NCBI RefSeq assembly: GCF_019925205.1 | Contig: NC_083564.1 | Location: 16,402,134 to 16,466,133 of the forward strand | Origin: Metopolophium dirhodum | Taxonomy: Eukaryota > Arthropoda > Insecta > Hemiptera > Aphididae | Direction of reading: 5' to 3' | Length of the DNA: 64,000 nucleotides | Shown: piece after piece, positions 1 to 12,230 of the stretch | Layout of the letters: each line of letters starts with the position of its first letter | Position numbering within the stretch: position 1 is the first letter of the stretch | Position numbers and translations under genes: made by a program | The notes under the pieces: generated by a model | The model's database searches: none | The model's input: the letters and a program-made list of their open reading frames with translations, nothing else | Told to the model about the DNA's origin: nothing

Positions 1-1177
1 TTTTAAAATACCTCGAATAAACGTCTGAAATTATTAGACTGGACAAAGCAAAAATAAAATTTTAACTAATCCTGCGTACGCCACTGATAGTAAGTACTTA
101 TAATGAGGGAAATGGCCTCCAAAAAGCTTCTCCATCTTGTGCCACGACAACGGTCTTGTGACCGAGACGCAATCATGTATGTTTATTGTTTGTGTATTAT
201 GTATAAAGTATTATATACTATATATATACATTTATTAATAATTATTATATATATTATATCATATATCATATAATATAAGAAATTAGGAGAAAAGAAATAA
301 AAGAAAATTTACCTCCTATTGGATCCGATTCATCCACTTTAATCATGATTACTTCGGGGTCTCAGCACCCGAGAGACGAGAGTTGGAAAATAATCCGTTT
401 GCTGACGTCCGCTGAAAATATGACAAAATAGAAACTGTATTAACAACGGTATTCGTGAGCGCAATAGGTCGATCTTAAATTCATAATTTTGGCGTCATGT
501 CTTATATGTTGTTGACGCCGCGTTTATGATGCTGCCTGTTGCCATAATATTATATAATAATATTGATTATAGACGCAAGGCGCACATGTGACATGATTAT
601 TTATGAAAGAGATTTAATTCCGGGTTAAGCCGGAATTTACCACGGTCGTCGGTCTTTAAGAACATAAGCTTTTGGTTGCATCTTATAATCATATTATAAC
701 CTCCATGCGTGACACTTAAAATAAATAAAACCAAATCATTTCTTTCATGAAATATTGTTGTCGTATAATTATAGTCAAGTTGTTGCATAGATCCCTGCAT
801 TACCTTTGCCGTGATCGATGAAGGCAGAGGCGTGACAAATATAGTATGTGTGGCTCGTGTGGGAAGGCAATTTCCACCCTTGCCACACAATATACTATTT
901 TGTGGGGCTGTTCACATCGACATTTTTCTGAATTCAAATTGTTATACCGATTGGGTGTGATATCAGTTAATATATTTCTAAAAATTAAAAATCAAGAAAG
1001 TTTACATGCCGATCCCTGACTTGGCAAGCGTTTTTTCTTTAAAAGTAATTTTCTACAAAATTGTGACTTATTACCTTTTGTAAATAAATGATTCATGTTC
1101 CTAAATACTTGTAAAGTTAAGGAGTGTTAAAATAAATCATGTTCCAAAATCCAGCCCCAAGTATGTTGGAGGATGGG
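1..1177. other. Gene-free AT-rich DNA before the assembly gap
   Basis: I see no gene with exon structure or a recognisable domain here. A 97-codon minus-strand open frame near 600-890 has no family resemblance and no splice-site support. The stretch ends in the run of N. Confidence 0.5.
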
Positions 1178-1677
1178 NNNNNNNNNNNNNNNNNNNNNNN
1201 NNNNNNNNNNNNNNNNNNNNNNNNNNNNNNNNNNNNNNNNNNNNNNNNNNNNNNNNNNNNNNNNNNNNNNNNNNNNNNNNNNNNNNNNNNNNNNNNNNNN
1301 NNNNNNNNNNNNNNNNNNNNNNNNNNNNNNNNNNNNNNNNNNNNNNNNNNNNNNNNNNNNNNNNNNNNNNNNNNNNNNNNNNNNNNNNNNNNNNNNNNNN
1401 NNNNNNNNNNNNNNNNNNNNNNNNNNNNNNNNNNNNNNNNNNNNNNNNNNNNNNNNNNNNNNNNNNNNNNNNNNNNNNNNNNNNNNNNNNNNNNNNNNNN
1501 NNNNNNNNNNNNNNNNNNNNNNNNNNNNNNNNNNNNNNNNNNNNNNNNNNNNNNNNNNNNNNNNNNNNNNNNNNNNNNNNNNNNNNNNNNNNNNNNNNNN
1601 NNNNNNNNNNNNNNNNNNNNNNNNNNNNNNNNNNNNNNNNNNNNNNNNNNNNNNNNNNNNNNNNNNNNNNNNNNNNN
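1178..1677. other. Assembly gap (500 N)
   Basis: Exactly 500 consecutive N, the usual placeholder for a scaffold gap of unknown size. The long open frames that cross it are artefacts. Sequence is AT-rich on both sides, so no gene is obviously interrupted. Confidence 0.99.
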
Positions 1678-1926
1678 TCTTAATAATTAATAGGTAGGAA
1701 TCTACTATTTATTATGACGATAACAATTATTGTATTATCGTCGTAACGAATATCGCCCGACGTCCATATAGCATATAGATATAAATATACGAGTCAACGT
1801 CAACACCTTCACATACAGTTACACGCAATATAGGTACCGTAGTATAATATATTATTATCTATTATATTATCTCGCACGAGTGTATGGCCGTCTAATATGT
1901 AACGGTTACAATTATTGTAACCACTA

Positions 1927-2152
1927 CATAGGCGCAAATAACGTTTGAGATTTTGGGGAAAGGTTAGAGCCCTATTTTAAGAATATTGAATAATCTTAAA
2001 ATACAATTTAGGAAATATTTGGGGGGAGGGCTATGCACATTTTTGTGGGAGCTTAGCCACTAAAGCCCACCTTCCAGGGGTATCATTTCAACTTTTTTTT
2101 TGTTGGTGCGAAAACGATTCAAATCATTACCGGGCCACATAGAAAACTTTTT

Positions 2153-2183
<31 letters not shown>

Positions 2184-2684
2184 GGTCAAAAACTGTAGAA
2201 TATTTGTATAATAATTGATTTAATATGTCACTTATATTAGTATAAAAATATCACAATATTGTTACTATTTTTGACGAACTATATGTAGTACTTTTAACTT
2301 TTAAACACCTTTATAAACCTAATCTACATATTTTTTCTCCCTGCATATTCAAAGTATATAATATAGCTAGTTTATAAAACCAGAAATTTATTTTATGGGT
2401 ACCCTTCTTTGCAATGTTTGTGTTACAATTTTATCAATTATAACATTGTGGGACCCACAAAATCACATTCTTGGAAATTAAACATTAGTACTGCAATACA
2501 TTTTTTTCTTTTAATACTGAACAAATATAAAAAATATATAATATAAAATACTTAGGTATATCGGCGCTTGTATTTATTGTTGGCAGGCCAAAGAAGGCGT
2601 TTTAAAAAAAAGTTGGTGCAAATGTACACCCTGCACCCTCCTCCCAAATGACACCACTACCTCCTTCCCCTAATTGCGCCTATG
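1927..2684 (+). mobile_element. Non-autonomous inverted-repeat element, CATAGGCGCAA termini
   Basis: The left end reads CATAGGCGCAAATA and the right end TAATTGCGCCTATG, an inverted pair about 14 bases long enclosing 758 bp without coding capacity. Flanks are AACCACTA on the left and AACCGCAC on the right, a weak hint of an 8-bp target duplication. The interior holds a T-run followed by about 20 G at 2163-2182. The part from about 2077 to 2640 recurs in the same orientation at 54187-54852. A 70-bp relative lies at 7252-7321. I cannot assign a superfamily. Confidence 0.6.
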
Positions 2685-3471
2685 AACCGCACTATAAAAG
2701 ATTATAGGTATAGGAATAAACCAATAGTACTTGTTTCTGCCTGCTATGATATGATACCATTTAATAATATAAATCAACTTCTCAAAAATCTCACGGTACC
2801 TATGAGAGATGACCTAAGTATACCTTAACGTTGTTGTTGTATAGTAAATATTGTAATTTATAATGGGCACGCGTGGAGCACTACGAGACACGAGTAGGTT
2901 ATTATACAATTTGATATTATATTTTATAAATACCTGAGTATAAAAACCAAACCGATGAACGGTTTTATACTAAAAATGTTAGTTATTACGCAGATACGAG
3001 TCGGATTCGATTTAAAAAAAAACCGTAAATCACAGCCACCACCAAACAATTTACAAAAATAAAATCAAAAATATCTCGCGACGACCGTGAACACGGACGC
3101 AAACTTTTATTGTAGCTCGGATCGATCGAAGTGTTCAATGCTGTGATTTAAGATTCACAGAATATCGCAGTTGTAATAATTACATAGAAGTGTAATGTAA
3201 TGCAAAAGTATATTATATGGAACGGGTGACGGACCACCACCGCGATACGACGGGGACCGGACGAGAAAAGCAACTGTCACGCCGGGGCAGGGACGCGCGC
3301 TAACTGCCTCGTTCGTTCGGTAGATCATTCGTGTTTTCTTTTCATTATCGTGAATAAACCGACGGACGACGAGTGGCGACGGCCGTCGACCGGTAAGCGT
3401 ACGACAATAATAAAATTGATGTGCGGCGTGCGCGCATACATATAGTTTATACCTATACTTAAGTAGATTGG
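2685..3471. other. Gene-free stretch with a CpG-rich patch
   Basis: Bases 3060-3440 are clearly richer in G+C and CpG than their surroundings. This could be a promoter or an untranslated first exon of a gene on either strand. The 163-codon minus-strand frame running through it continues into the foldback arm next door and is probably spurious. Confidence 0.3.
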
Positions 3472-3900
3472 ATACCGTGATTTTCTGTTTTTGTCTAACA
3501 CACGCGCGACATAGTATTTTAGACGTGTTTTTCGCCAAACATACCAATTTATCTAATGAAGCAATAAGAATTTTAAACACAGATTTTAATTTGTCGTCAA
3601 GTCTACTTGAAATTGACTTTCCTACATTTTTGATATTATCCCCCAAATTCCTAAAAATGTCATATTAAAAAAGAGTATTTAAAAATTGTCGTATTTTAGG
3701 AGAAATTAAAATCAAAAAAATCAAAAATGTGGAAAAGTTGATTTTAAATAGACTTGACGAGACAAATTCAAATCTGTTTTTAGAATTCTTATTGTTTCAA
3801 TATATCAATTGGTATTAATTATTCAAAGAACCCGTCTAAAATGATATGTTGCTATAGTGTGTTAGACAAAAACAGACCTAGGGAAATCGATGTTTTCAAT
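3472..3900. mobile_element. Foldback element with arms of about 190 bp
   Basis: The arm near 3480-3660 is repeated as an imperfect reverse complement near 3690-3885. Shared landmarks are TCTGTTTTTGTCTAACACA, an ATTTTAGACG block, ACCAATTKAT, AATAAGAATT, and TCAAGTCTAYTT towards the centre. Only about 30 bases separate the arms. This is the architecture of a foldback MITE, and a transcript would fold into a long hairpin. Short open frames inside it (about 3155-3668) come from the arms and are not treated as genes. Confidence 0.75.
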
Positions 3901-6900
3901 TATGGTGATAAAAAAAAATTAAGCAAACCATTAGTTTTTAAATAATTATCACACTTATTAAACTGGTATTATTTTAACCACTGTTTTATTCTTTTAAATC
4001 CATTCATATTAGAGGGAATCGTTTCGAGTTAATGTGGATGTCGGGTAACCTATACCGAGTGTAACATTGCTACTTGGTAGTTAAAGACTTATAGTGTGAC
4101 AACTGATAAGTACAAGTCCGTCTTATAGGGTTCGTATGGTTTTCTATGTTTATATATAGGTACCAATTATTATTATAAGTCCCCCTCCCACCAAAACGAA
4201 AATTCCTGTGTGCGCAAATGCTGCAGGGTGTACGTACAATTATAGACAGTGCGTAATGTAGAGAAGATAAGGTGACACCACTCCCGTATCTTTAAATGGT
4301 ACAATATTGACACAAAAAATCGCGGCAGTTTGGTAGTTCAGAACTTAACACCAGAGTACGCCACCCTTCGCTCGAAGGCTGACTTTTATACGAGTCGTAA
4401 TGGAGATTTACATTTAAATTGTATTTAAATGTATTAATTGTTGTTCAAATGTCAATAATCCGCATGCCAAAATAAAATATTATATGTTATATTGTAAAAA
4501 TTATAAAAATAAAACTCATGTTTTGGAATCATGTACCAATTATTATGTAAATTTATAATTGTAAATATATTGATTTGATGATTAATCTCAGGTTAACTAA
4601 CTGGCACAACCAAATTCAGCTGATAAACAGTTCACTAATATTTAACCAGCGTTTTAACCGATGGTTTTAATTAACTGAAGGTTAACTAACTGGTAGTTCT
4701 ATAACAATTGAAAAACCGACCCAAAAGAAACTAAATCTTAAAACCAAATGTATATAACTTAGGTATATGCTCAAAAACTATTCCATTCATTTTTACGAAA
4801 ATCTCTGAGATTGTTTTGAGAGATCAGAAAAGTTTAGAGAGTAGTTTAAAATATATACCAAGTGCTAAATCTAATCCACGACTTCCGGTTGTCCATCTAG
4901 GGTCGAATTATTGGTACATTGACGCCGATTTGCCCATGAATTGATGTACACTAAAACTGAGATAAACTCAAACCGAGATACACAAAAAAACTGCACACGG
5001 GCGAAGTCGGGTTATTTAGCTAGTATATTATAATATATAGGTAGGTTGGTACTAAAATAGTAAAATGTAATACTATACTTAACACTAAATAAAAATATAC
5101 TACTATACTGCTATTAAGGCATCTAAAGACCATCAAGTCCATCCATAAGCACGCGCATGGGGGGGGGAGGCTGCGGCCTCTGTGTTTTCTTTAATAAATT
5201 GCATAGATATTTATACTATATTAGATATCGAACATTATTACATTTTTCATTAAAAAAGTGAAGCCAGTCTTAATCACGTAGTATAGAATATAGATATTTG
5301 TGAATAAATTTAATAAAGTAATTAATTAATCAGTTATCATCGGCCAAATGATTTATTAGTATCACAGAATAGTCAGATAATAGAAGATCAAAGATATAAC
5401 TCATTTCAAGAGTTGAAGAGGAAGGCTAGTGATAAAGAAACATGGAAGTTGCTGCAAAACCAATCATTAAATATTTGGATTGAATACTACTACAGAGAGA
5501 GAGAGTAGGTACTATTAAAATATAACCTATATTTATTATATATGCAGTAAAGTACAGATATTATAAATATAAAATATAAGTAGGTAAACATTTTACCTAA
5601 TTCAGTTTCAATAGACATTTTCAAATAATTTGTGTAATCATTACATCATATAAATAAATTATATAATGATTTTTGTTCTGTAAAAACTAAAAAGTAAATC
5701 CTGCACAGTCCATTTGGCACTTGATACCTAATTTCAACTTTAATCTTTAACTTTAAACTCTAATAAACTTTAATCTCTCTCAGTGCGGAGTGTCTACAAG
5801 ACTAGTGTACGTATGCATAGTCAATTTATGTGACACACAAATTGACTATGCGGATGACATAAGGACTCGAACGTATGTACGTATCGTATTTTAATTGACA
5901 TACAGAACGACAAGTGAGTTGAAGTGACAACAACAACAACTACAAACACCTACAAGTGTACATTGAGTGACACTGTTTACTATTTAGCTACTACAATAAT
6001 ATACGCTGTAGCAGAGGAACGACGGAGTGGAAATTTGAAAAACAAAACCTATTGGTCATAAGTCATAACTTTACTTTATACTAAACCAGTCGTGTAAAAT
6101 TGCTCGCGCAAAAAAAAATCCCGAGTAAATACATTTAGGTAGTATTGACTTGACGATATTATTATTTCGTAAACGGATTACAGGGTGATACATTCAAATG
6201 ACACAACACTAATAATTTATCGGAATTAATTTTTGTTTTTGAAAGGTATTATTTTATATTAAAACAACAGGTAGCTATTATTTAAAAAAAAAAAATGTTA
6301 TTAACAGTTTTTTTAATTTTTTTATATTTTTATCACAGCCTACTTTCCTTTATTTACCTGCTTAATAGTAGGTACTATAGCCGAAAGTTATTTAGAATGC
6401 GTTTCTAAAAATGTTGATGTATATACATTTTATTATTACCTACCTATATCAAACTGCAAGTATGGAGTATTGAATAAATAGTTTTTATCTAGATATGGGG
6501 GCTGCAGTTATTGAACAAAATTAGTATTGCCCATAAATTATTATTATTACAATATTTAAGCTTTATAAAATTATTAATCCATCGGTGCGTTTGCTTGGGC
6601 TATAGATCCATCAATGACTAGCAGTATTATTATTTACAAATTTGAAATTATAATGTTATAGTTACATCTTACATACATATTTCAATACATTACAGTGTAC
6701 ATAGGTACATATCATGTATGTATATAAGTATATAACATAATATCTAAAATCGCTATGTCTATAAATCGTAGTTCCTACGTCCTGGGTTTTGTAATTCTGG
6801 GACTATAGTCGATTGTATTTTAAGGAGAATAATATAGGCAATTTAACATGCCAGACATTAAAGGACTACAAAACAAAAGAATTTTAAACAAATTCAATAA

Positions 6901-7251
6901 TTTAAAGCTAGAATAATAATTGTATAGTATAGTTTTATACTTCCATAGTAAAACTGGGAAAAAAACATTTACAAAATTCTGTCTGTGAAATGGAGCGATT
7001 TTATAAATTATATGTGACGGCACAACTCACAAGTATACAATATTAGATCTGCACTCTTGACGGCGTAGCGGCTACCAGCCGACCCGTCACCCGGCAACTA
7101 CTCACGAGAACTATTTAATGTTTGTGATTTTCGATTTTGAGCGGAGCCATGGATCTATTGACACACGGTATTGATTTTACAAAGATTATGTATTTTTTTA
7201 TACATTTTATTTTAGTTCTGAAGACTTTTTATATAGGTAGGTATATAGTCA
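3901..7251. other. Gene-free intergenic DNA
   Basis: No exon chain or known domain seen on either strand. Simple AT-rich sequence with short G runs (about 5161) and a perfect 13-bp hairpin at 5815-5851 (arms GCATAGTCAATTT and its complement). The short minus-strand open frame at 6820-7023 has no recognisable content. Confidence 0.5.
5815..5851. repeat. Perfect 13-bp hairpin
   Basis: GCATAGTCAATTT at 5815-5827 is mirrored by AAATTGACTATGC at 5839-5851 with an 11-base loop. It is probably a small element remnant; no function is implied. Confidence 0.7.
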
Positions 7252-7321
7252 ATAGACGCAAATAATGTTTGAGAGTCCATAACCCCCCCCCCCCCCCCCC
7301 CCCCCCAATATTTGCGCCTAT
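7252..7321. mobile_element. 70-bp miniature element: termini plus a poly-C core
   Basis: The left end ATAGACGCAAATAATG and right end AATATTTGCGCCTAT form an inverted pair resembling the ends of the 758-bp element at 1927-2684. Between them is little except 24 C in a row (7283-7306). It looks like an extreme internal-deletion derivative of the same family. Confidence 0.6.
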
Positions 7322-9424
7322 TTTTTCTACCTTATAGAGTTATAGGTAGTAGAAAACATGTTTCAATTTTCAACATCAATAATATCTTTTCTGATAGTAA
7401 AGTGAATCTAGTTGATACTTTTGATAATCAAAAGTAAACGTTTCTAATACCTACTGGCTACTTTTCTTAATTATTTGGAAAAACTGGACATTTTACGCAA
7501 ATCCAGTTTTTGACAAAATCGATTTAATAAAAAAATGTTTCGGTTTAAAAGCTTGAAAACGTATTACATAGTTTCTCCTTTCTCATAAGTATAGCTTACA
7601 TTGAAATCAAAAACATATAGGTAAGCACAATTTCATCTAGTTAAGTTGTCTAGAGTCAAAAGTTGTAAGTACCCACAAAAAATAAGAATCAATTTTGCTT
7701 TTTGTTATGTAGGTACCTTTATAAAGTAAAAGAAATTATAACCTATTTAAAAGACAATTAATAACCGCCGCTGTCTTGAAATCTTCATTAAGTATTTACG
7801 CTAGACGCATGATCAAATTTTTAAAAATATTTCGGCACTTTTTGATCTGCTTATAAAAAAATTTGAAACTTTTAAATTACAAAATATTGGTTAGTCTCTA
7901 TGATGGTGTAACTTAAAATTATGTAACAAGAAACTATTTTCACAAACGGTAATAATTTTCGAAAAAATGAGTGACTTACTTTAAAAGAATCACCTTGTAT
8001 AATATGCATAAACCACTGCAGGAATTACACCCTGCTACCTTTCATACCCAACTCAGTTACATTATTTATATTTATAGTAGTATAGTACCTACCATAAAAG
8101 TTTGAATAGGTGATACCTATTATATTGAGTTCAAGACGTTCAAGTAGGTATCTAGTTTAGATAATCAGATTTTAAAAACGAATCGGAGCTGTTTATAAGG
8201 AAATAAAAATAATGTATGTTGCATGCATAGGGATATAATATAGGATATACCTTTTTTAACTAGGTGAGGTGTATATATATATATTATATTGGTGTAATAG
8301 TTTTTTTTCGAATACCTAGGTATTATTATTATTATACCTATATTATTCTTGCGTGAATGGCACGTATTAGTTCCCAGACGTTTTATTTATATATAATATA
8401 TTCACGTGCACATAACAGTCAGAATATTATTATCTACTATCTAGTCATGAGTTGAGAGTGGGTACCTACGAGTCGTCTGCAGGATTTGGAATTTCACGAC
8501 GTCAATTACACAAGAATTATACATTTGTTTTTCCAAAACGAAATATTTTATAACAATATATTGTATAAACTGTAGTAGTACAGGATATTTACGATTACGA
8601 CGTCATCAGTCTGTAAATGATTTTGTGAAAACGGAAACATTTGATTAATATTTCCAATGCCGTGCATAGTATATTATATTTATATACATGCGTATTATCA
8701 TTGATTATAAATAAATAATAAATACTAGTAGGTATTATAAATTAATGGTATACGACTGAATTTGATGACCATGGCGTGTAGTAATTTGTGATCATTCTGT
8801 TTAAAGTATAGGCACTTTATTTTATATATAATAATATACTTATATACCTAATACGACTTACTCAACACACTGCAATCGCCACCACGTTTAAAGGATCGCG
8901 AATTGTTCAAAGGTATGTAAAATAAAACAAAATAAATTCAAATTACATTTTGTCCTTTTTTTTCTTGTGGCATCACTATACATGGGGCCAAACTGTTTTT
9001 ACACATGGCTTAACCCCATGCAGCATATTACATATTGTCCTAGAATTTCTAGACATCACACTAAACGGGGTAGGTATAGTCTGTGCGGCCGAACCCCGTA
9101 ATATGAAAGGAAAACTTTAAGTGCCCGCAATCCATCATCAGCAGAACATGTTTATGAACTATGAACATTATAATATTGTCTCATACTCTCATTAATTACT
9201 CATTATAATGTTTGTTTTCAGCTCTCTCCCGCCGACGCACAGCATAAGACAAAGCGAATTTTTTTAGTTATCTTGGGAGAAAGATCACTTATTACAAAAA
9301 TTATAGAAGATATTATTTTTCAATTTTGACATATTATAGCCATAATATGGCAATAGGTATTATTATACAGATATAATATTTTATAATGCGAAAACAACAA
9401 ACCACGATTATAATTAGTAAGGTG
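7322..9424. other. Gene-free DNA with a decayed copy of the main interspersed repeat
   Basis: About 7380-8000 shares phrases such as GTGAATCTAGTTG and ACTTTTTGATCTGC-like text with the repeat copies at 55.7, 58.5 and 63 kb, but is heavily diverged. From 8000 to 9424 I see no gene, only AT-rich DNA. Confidence 0.4.
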
Positions 9425-10397
9425 CAGTGCCGTAGCCAGGGGGTGGGCACCGAAGGCACGTGCCTCCCCCACCGAAATTTTTTTTTGGTTTGTTTTATAT
9501 TATATTATATGTTTGATAAAAATTAAAAGTTGAGGCCGTCGAAAGCGATCCATTATAAAGAGTCGGATTTAGGAAATATTGTATATCCATTGTTAGTGCT
9601 GCAGTGTGAGTTCCCCGAACTCTTTATGTATAATTAAAGATAAACGACGGCTAAGATTCTTGGACCTCAATAATGTACATACGCGCAGTCACGTCACTAT
9701 ATTTTCAATTTTGTGATAAAAATATGTTGAACTCCCGTGTGCCACGAAACTCCCAAGGAGCGGAAGACAAATTCACCCAGTACCAATAGCCCTATTTTAA
9801 TTTTGAAAACATATTTGAATTCCTTGATCTCTTTTCAAGATTATGGAGGAAATGGATTTTTGATTTGTAGTATTGTTTAATTAGTATAGACGTATAGTAC
9901 CAAATTAATTTTTTTTTTCAAAATTCACTTTTACTTTAATATTACCAAAAAAAAGAAAAAGCGGAGAAATTCTTATAATTTTTCAAAATTAAAATTGGAA
10001 TTCTGGAAGTATATTTTTTCCGCTTATTGGTCTAAATGCACAAAAAACGACCAGCCCTAATAATATAGTCTTGAATTTTTGTTAATACATTTTAGTAATA
10101 TTCGAACAAAAAATGGAATGTATTGTTTACAACACATTTTGATTTTTGATATAATGATAATATATTAATATGCTTATATTAATGAATACATTAACCTATG
10201 GTTTACAATAATATTAATACATTGTTATATTAAATGTTGGTACCATAGTTGTTAACATAAATCTAAAGTCATAAAAAGAGTGGATAAACTTTATGAACAA
10301 AGGAGTCATAATTAGATATTCTAGCATTTCAAAGGCTAGAGAAAAAATTAAGTGCCCCCCCCCCCCCAAAAAAAAAAAATATTTGGCTACGGCAATG
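9425..10397 (+). mobile_element. Non-autonomous hAT-like element, copy 1
   Basis: The left terminus CAGTGCCGTAGCCAGG and right terminus GGCTACGGCAATG form terminal inverted repeats. The flanks GTAAGGTG (9417-9424) and GGAAGGTG (10398-10405) match at 7 of 8 bases, consistent with an 8-bp target duplication. A second copy in the same orientation is at 52952-53932 and is clearly similar along its whole length. No transposase is encoded. An 8-bp duplication fits hAT-type transposition, but the superfamily is inferred. A C-run followed by an A-run near 10357-10379 lies just inside the right end. Confidence 0.75.
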
Positions 10398-10932
10398 GGA
10401 AGGTGCATAGATTCTGAGATTGTCAGATGGATATAAATAAATGTACAATGTTTTTGATCTCGACTAAGTTCGACTATTTTTAGACTCTAAAATAGGTATA
10501 AATAACATGTTGTTGTTCAAGAACAATATTTTAAACTACATCAATATTATAATATTTTGTCGGCAGTAAACAAAGTATTGATTACAACTTTGGATATAGA
10601 GTCCGGAAAGTAACAATGAGGCTAGCAAATTTATTAGAACTATGTTGTGCTTTAGTAAAGTTACGAAGGTTTACAACAAAGAGACGGTCGTCAGCCGACA
10701 ATACAAATAGCGATCATTAAGGGAATAAGATAATAAATCATTTAGGGAATAAGAAAATATGCGATTGATAGTTGTTTTGCGTAGCGAATGCAACTACGAT
10801 AAACGGTAGTGAAGGCGACTAATAACCATTTTATTTTATGTCGTGTTTGTTACAATCATAACAAAAAACCGCAAACTGCACAAGGAAAATAATTTTCTGT
10901 AAACGTATTTTTTTATAGTCACACGAAACACA
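10398..10932. promoter_or_regulatory. Upstream region of the CFAP144-like gene
   Basis: About 530 bp between a mobile element and the first coding exon. It must hold the 5' untranslated region and promoter. I see no strong core-promoter motif to point to. Confidence 0.3.
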
Positions 10933-11952
10933 ATGAACAACTACACTCTTTTGGTTGAATTGTACAAAAAAGAAAAACAATTTCAGAAAGTTTACACCAC
11001 GTTTCGACCCAACTTAAAAGGTTAGTTATGAATTTATTATAGTTTTTTTTTACTGTAATACCTATTGTGCATTATGTATTCACTCTACCTTTCAAACGTT
11101 TCTCAGTGCAGAGGAGGAGCAAACCTCTCACTAACTAATGTTCTTATTAAGACTAATTATTATTTAATGATATACATAATATAAATTAAAAGTACTTATT
11201 TTGATCGTCGTAAGCATAGACTCTAGAGTAGGGGTCACCAAATGGCGATCCGTGGACGAATTTTATTTGGCCTGCAGATGACAAATTTGTTTATTAAATT
11301 ATTATTCTATATAATTAATTAAACGAGGTTGTCATTTTATTTTTTTATTTTGTCTACTTTCAATATAAAATATAATATGCACTATGCAGGTATATTGAAT
11401 TTTTAAGGTCCCCGAAGATGATGTCATGAATTATTAATTGGTGACCCCCATATTTAGAGCAACAAAATATTTTAGCGCCATAATTGGTTAAACTTGACGA
11501 GTATTTGAACATAATATGCAATTTATAGCATCACCTGTAACGGGAAAATTTTATGCTCGTCACGAAGCAAATGTTAATCAAGGTGAACCAAATGATCACT
11601 ACATAGAACTTTTGGCACAAGCTAAATCTCTAGGGCCAAAGAACAAATTTCCTTCTCCAAAAACTGAAAATCAAAGGTAAATATTGAAGTGTTCATAATG
11701 AATATTATTTCAATGAAAATTTTTTTTATAATATAATATACTACATTTTTTAAGTATAAAATAATTTGAAGCAGCATGTCCCTTAATTCACTTTTCTATA
11801 GGTATGGCTGGCACGATAAGTCTTTCATTCCACGAAATGAAGATATTTTGATGTTTCCACACGTGGAAGCCCCAGAAATAAAATTAGACATCATACTAAA
11901 GCAGAATTATAAAAATGAAGTACCATTTAGTGGAATACCTTTTAAATTATAA
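10933..11952 (+). CDS. CFAP144: CFAP144 (FAM183)-like cilia/flagella-associated protein
   Basis: Three exons, 10933-11020, 11529-11676 and 11802-11952, joined by GT-AG introns with matching phases, give a complete 128-residue protein. Exon 1 (LVELYKKEKQFQKVYTTF) resembles the start of vertebrate FAM183 proteins, with an E-L-Y-x-K-E core. Exons 2-3 keep the family pattern GPKNKFPSPKTENQ followed by YGW and a run ending DIILKQNYK. In vertebrates this family is a microtubule inner protein of axonemal doublets; in an insect the likely sites are sperm tail and sensory cilia (inference). Identification is from memory of the family and the protein is short, so orthology is likely but not certain. 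AATAAA occurs at 11951-11956 and 11976-11981. It is convergent with PLAA, 278 bp apart. Confidence 0.8.
11229..11451. mobile_element. MITE in intron 1 of the CFAP144-like gene
   Basis: GGGGTCACCAAAT at 11231 and AATTGGTGACCCC ending at 11449 are inverted termini enclosing about 220 bp of AT-rich DNA. The flanks CTCTAGAG and TTTAGAG are partly alike. The ends resemble those of small hAT-type elements, which is a guess from the terminal motif only. Confidence 0.55.
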
Positions 11953-12230
11953 TAAAACAAAATATAAAATTATAGAATAAAACTGTATTTTTTCTTTTTG
12001 GTTTGTATCATTTCAACCAGATACTTCTTAGATATATTACAATACAATACCTATAAAAATGCATATTTAAACATTATTTTTAAACAGTAGAACAAATGTA
12101 CAATATTAGTTTCTTTTTAAAATTAGAAATATTATACTTGCAGTTAATGTTTTACGAACAATTTATTCCCACTGTTACATTTCAATTTATTATAAAGTAT
12201 AAAATATATAAATAATAGTTTTAAATTCAA
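11953..12230. terminator. Shared 3' region of two convergent genes
   Basis: The CFAP144-like gene (plus) and PLAA (minus) end tail to tail here. Candidate poly(A) signals are AATAAA at 11976-11981 on the plus strand and AATAAA at 12186-12191 on the minus strand, 40 bases after the PLAA stop. Confidence 0.5.

Noticed and set aside
1139..1697. Two long plus-strand open frames across the gap
   Set aside because: They consist almost wholly of unknown bases (N) and have no content outside the gap.
3155..3668. Open frames on both strands near 3.2-3.7 kb
   Set aside because: They run through the arm of a foldback element and a CpG-rich patch; no domain, no splice structure, and both strands are equally open.
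7261..10360. Homopolymer C tracts as CRISPR-like or telomere-like arrays
   Set aside because: They are single mononucleotide runs without spacers or a telomeric unit, and lie within small mobile elements.
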